Shown: in pieces, positions 62,081-64,000 of the stretch
Position numbering within the stretch: position 1 is the stretch's first letter
Layout of the letters: each line of letters starts with the position of its first letter
Position numbers and translations under genes: made by a program
Assembly: GCF_014647515.1 (NCBI RefSeq)
Contig: NZ_BMPI01000007.1
Coordinates: 193,897 to 257,896, forward strand
Length of the DNA: 64,000 nt
Direction of reading: 5' to 3'
Source of the DNA: Dactylosporangium sucinum
GTDB lineage: Bacteria; Actinomycetota; Actinomycetes; Mycobacteriales; Micromonosporaceae
Notes under the pieces: model-generated
Told to the model about the DNA's origin: nothing
Database searches by the model: none
What the model saw: the letters and a program-made list of their open reading frames with translations, nothing else

Positions 62081-63784
62081 ATGACGATCGACAACACCGA
62101 GGCCGCCGAGACGGTGGCCCCCCGCGCACCCGTGCGCGCAGACAGCCCGACCTTCGCCGACCTGGGCGCCCGGCCCGAGACCGTGGCCGCCCTGGAGGCC
62201 GTCGGCATCACGCGAGCATTCGCGATCCAGGAGTATGCGGTGCCGATCGCCCTGCGCGGCACCGACCTCATCGGCCAGGCGCCGACCGGCACCGGCAAGA
62301 CCCTCGGCTTCGGCGTTCCGCTCCTCGACCGGGTCACCGCGCCCGGCGAGGGCGCCGACGGCCTCCCGCAGGCCCTCGTCGTGGTCCCGACCCGCGAGCT
62401 GGGCCTCCAGGTGGCCCGCGACATCGCCGCCGCCGGCAAGACCCGCGGCGTGCGGGTCCTGCCGCTGTATGGCGGGGTCGCCTACGAGCCGCAGGTCGAC
62501 GCCCTGCAGAAGGGCGTGGAGATCGTGGTCGGCACGCCCGGCCGCCTCCTCGACCTGTCCAAGAGCAAGCACCTGCGCCTGCACTCGGTGCGCGCGCTGG
62601 TGCTCGACGAGGCCGACCGCATGCTCGACCTGGGCTTCCTCGACGACGTCGAGCGCATCCTGACGCTGCTGCCGGAGGACCGGCAGACGATGCTCTTCTC
62701 GGCGACGATGCCCGACCCGATCGTGACGCTGGCCCGGCGCTTCCTGCGCCAGCCGATGACGATCCACGCCCACCACGACGCGAGCACCGGCCCGTCGCCG
62801 CTGACCAAGCAGTTCGTCTACCGCACGCACCCGCTCAACAAGATCGAGATCGTGGCTCGGGTGCTGCAGGCGAACGACCGCGGCCTGACCATGATCTTCT
62901 GCCGCACCAAGCGCGCCGCCGACCGCGTCGCCGAGGACCTCGACTTCCGCGGGTTCGCCGCGGCCGCCGTCCACGGCGACCTGGGCCAGGGCGCCCGCGA
63001 GCGGGCCCTGCGGGCGTTCCGCGCCGGCAAGATCGACGTGCTGGTGGCCACGGACGTCGCCGCCCGCGGCCTCGACGTCTCGGGCGTCACCCACGTGATC
63101 AACTACGACTGCCCCGAGGACCCGGACACCTACACCCACCGCATCGGCCGCACGGGCCGCGCGGGCGCGACGGGCGTCGCCGTGACGTTCGTCGACTGGG
63201 AGGACATGCCCCGCTGGCGGATCATCGACAAGAGCCTGGGCATGGACCTGCCGGAGCCCCCGGAGACGTACCACACCTCGCCCCACCTGCTCACCGACAT
63301 CGACATCCCGGAGGGCACGACGGGCTCCCTGCCGACCGCCGACCGCAAGCGCGCGGGCCTGGCGGCCGAGCAGCTCGAGGACGTCGAGGGCAAGCCGCGC
63401 GGCCGCCGGGGCCGCACCCGCGGCCGCGGCTCCTCCGCGCCGTCCACCGAGGCCGAGGCGCCGGCCGCTCCGCGCCGCCAGCGTCGCCGCCGGCGGCGGG
63501 GCGAGGTGGAGGACGGCGGGCTCGACCTGGCCGGCTCGGCCGAGACCGGCGAGACGACCGAGGCCGCCGCGGCGGAGAGCGAGCCGCGCCCGGCCCGCAC
63601 CCGGCGCCGCCGGGTTGTCGAGGCCTCCGCCGAGACCACCGACGACGCCACCGTGGTCGTCACCGCGGACCCGGAGGCGGGCGCCGAGGGCGGCGGGTCG
63701 CGCTCGCGTACCCGCCGTCGCCGCCGTGGTGGCCGTGGTCGGGGCGGCGCGGCTGAGGGTTCGGCCGAGTCCACGGAGGACTGA
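62081..63784 (+). CDS. rhlE: DEAD-box RNA helicase
   Basis: The 567-residue protein is an ATP-dependent RNA unwinder. Q motif (FAIQEYAVPIAL), motif I APTGTGKT, PTRELGLQV, DEAD (VLDEADRML), SAT, and HRIGRTGR are all present within about residues 25 to 390. The tail is alternately basic and acidic (RGRRGRTRGRGS, RRQRRRRRRGE), typical of RhlE-like cold-shock or RNA-decay helicases. The start is ATG, 12 bases after a GAGAGAGAC stretch. Order ferritin-like then helicase matches Rv3210c to Rv3211. Confidence 0.95.
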   Translation: MTIDNTEAAETVAPRAPVRADSPTFADLGARPETVAALEAVGITRAFAIQEYAVPIALRGTDLIGQAPTGTGKTLGFGVPLLDRVTAPGEGADGLPQALVVVPTRELGLQVARDIAAAGKTRGVRVLPLYGGVAYEPQVDALQKGVEIVVGTPGRLLDLSKSKHLRLHSVRALVLDEADRMLDLGFLDDVERILTLLPEDRQTMLFSATMPDPIVTLARRFLRQPMTIHAHHDASTGPSPLTKQFVYRTHPLNKIEIVARVLQANDRGLTMIFCRTKRAADRVAEDLDFRGFAAAAVHGDLGQGARERALRAFRAGKIDVLVATDVAARGLDVSGVTHVINYDCPEDPDTYTHRIGRTGRAGATGVAVTFVDWEDMPRWRIIDKSLGMDLPEPPETYHTSPHLLTDIDIPEGTTGSLPTADRKRAGLAAEQLEDVEGKPRGRRGRTRGRGSSAPSTEAEAPAAPRRQRRRRRRGEVEDGGLDLAGSAETGETTEAAAAESEPRPARTRRRRVVEASAETTDDATVVVTADPEAGAEGGGSRSRTRRRRRGGRGRGGAAEGSAESTED

Positions 63785-63802
63785 GCACCACGAACCGTCG
63801 AG

Positions 63803-63832
63803 GGGCGGGCGCCGTTGGGGCGCCCGCCCTTT
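63803..63832 (+). terminator. Helicase gene terminator
   Basis: An 11-bp perfect stem (GGGCGGGCGCC) with a GTTGG loop is followed by TTT, 18 bp after the helicase stop. Confidence 0.88.
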
Positions 63833-63890
63833 CGCACGCCCGGACCGCGCGCCGACCACACATCCACACCCACCCCACCGACAACCTTGA

Positions 63891-64000
63891 GCACGCCGGG
63901 CACGCCGGGCACGCCGGGCACGCCAGGCACGCCAGCCACCACAGGCACGCCAGCCACCACAGGCACGCCAGCCACCACAGGCACGCCAGCCACCACAGGC
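63891..64000. repeat. Tandem 9-bp and 18-bp repeats running off the window
   Basis: Four 9-bp units (GCACGCCGG, last one GCACGCCAG) pass into four 18-bp units (GCACGCCAGCCACCACAG), which continue past the end. All six frames are open. The plus strand can read GTPATT and the minus strand VAGVPV or GVP repeats, so it may be a linker-coding part of an unseen gene or an intergenic minisatellite. Confidence 0.92.

Noticed and set aside
63130..63996. 288-residue minus-strand frame with VAGVPV repeats
   Set aside because: Most of it is antisense to the helicase gene and crosses the helicase terminator; the repeat part alone cannot be assigned.
63891..64000. Possible CRISPR array
   Set aside because: The units are contiguous 9- and 18-bp tandem repeats with no unique spacers, and no cas gene is nearby.

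Overview
The window is high-GC actinobacterial chromosome. Gene content, GTG and TTG starts, C-terminally extended ribosomal proteins and conserved gene neighbourhoods point to Micromonosporales (an Actinoplanes or Micromonospora relative). That assignment is an inference from protein sequences and synteny; there is no rRNA gene here. I see no insertion sequence, prophage, CRISPR array or plasmid function.

From 0 to 30.8 kb lies the core transcription and translation island, all on the minus strand, so genes are transcribed from high to low coordinates. In transcription order: tRNA-Thr, tRNA-Met, rpmG, a two-gene hydroxyacyl dehydratase pair (hadA, hadB), tRNA-Trp, secE, nusG, rplK, rplA, a small ABC transporter pair, rplJ, rplL, rpoB, rpoC, two small membrane proteins, rpsL, rpsG, fusA, tuf, then the full S10 and spc operons from rpsJ to rplO. 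Promoter-like elements and leaders occur before rpsL, rpsJ, rpoB, rplJ and tRNA-Trp. The rpsL and rpsJ leaders share an identical 20-nt element.

From 30.8 to 47.7 kb lies a membrane and respiration region. It has a membrane GAF-GGDEF-EAL cyclic-di-GMP protein with altered motifs, a plus-strand nuoIJKLMN operon followed by htpX, an MFS exporter, a YajQ-family protein, tRNA-Tyr, a membrane protein with a winged-helix regulator, and a minus-strand nuoBCH operon. Together these give nine complex I subunits in two opposed pieces; nuoA, nuoD and the NADH module nuoEFG are absent from the window.

From 47.8 to 54.2 kb lies an accessory metabolic stretch. It has a sphingosine-phosphate-lyase-like PLP decarboxylase overlapping a GPH/MFS_2 transporter, a divergent gamma-glutamyltransferase-like protein whose start codon overlaps that of the transporter, an alkyltransferase-like DNA-repair protein, proB and a TetR regulator.

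From 54.2 to 63.8 kb lies a conserved actinobacterial neighbourhood matching, as I recall it, M. tuberculosis Rv3206c to Rv3211: moeZ, a DUF3152 zincin-like protein, TetR, DUF3107, a ferritin-like protein and a DEAD-box helicase. Here it also contains an alpha/beta hydrolase, a glutamine- and tyrosine-rich 640-residue protein and a terpene-cyclase-like protein. The window ends inside a tandem repeat of 9- and 18-bp units.

I did not find an obviously new defence or mobile system. The best leads are the split complex I set, the decarboxylase and transporter pair, and the leader element shared by two ribosomal operons.
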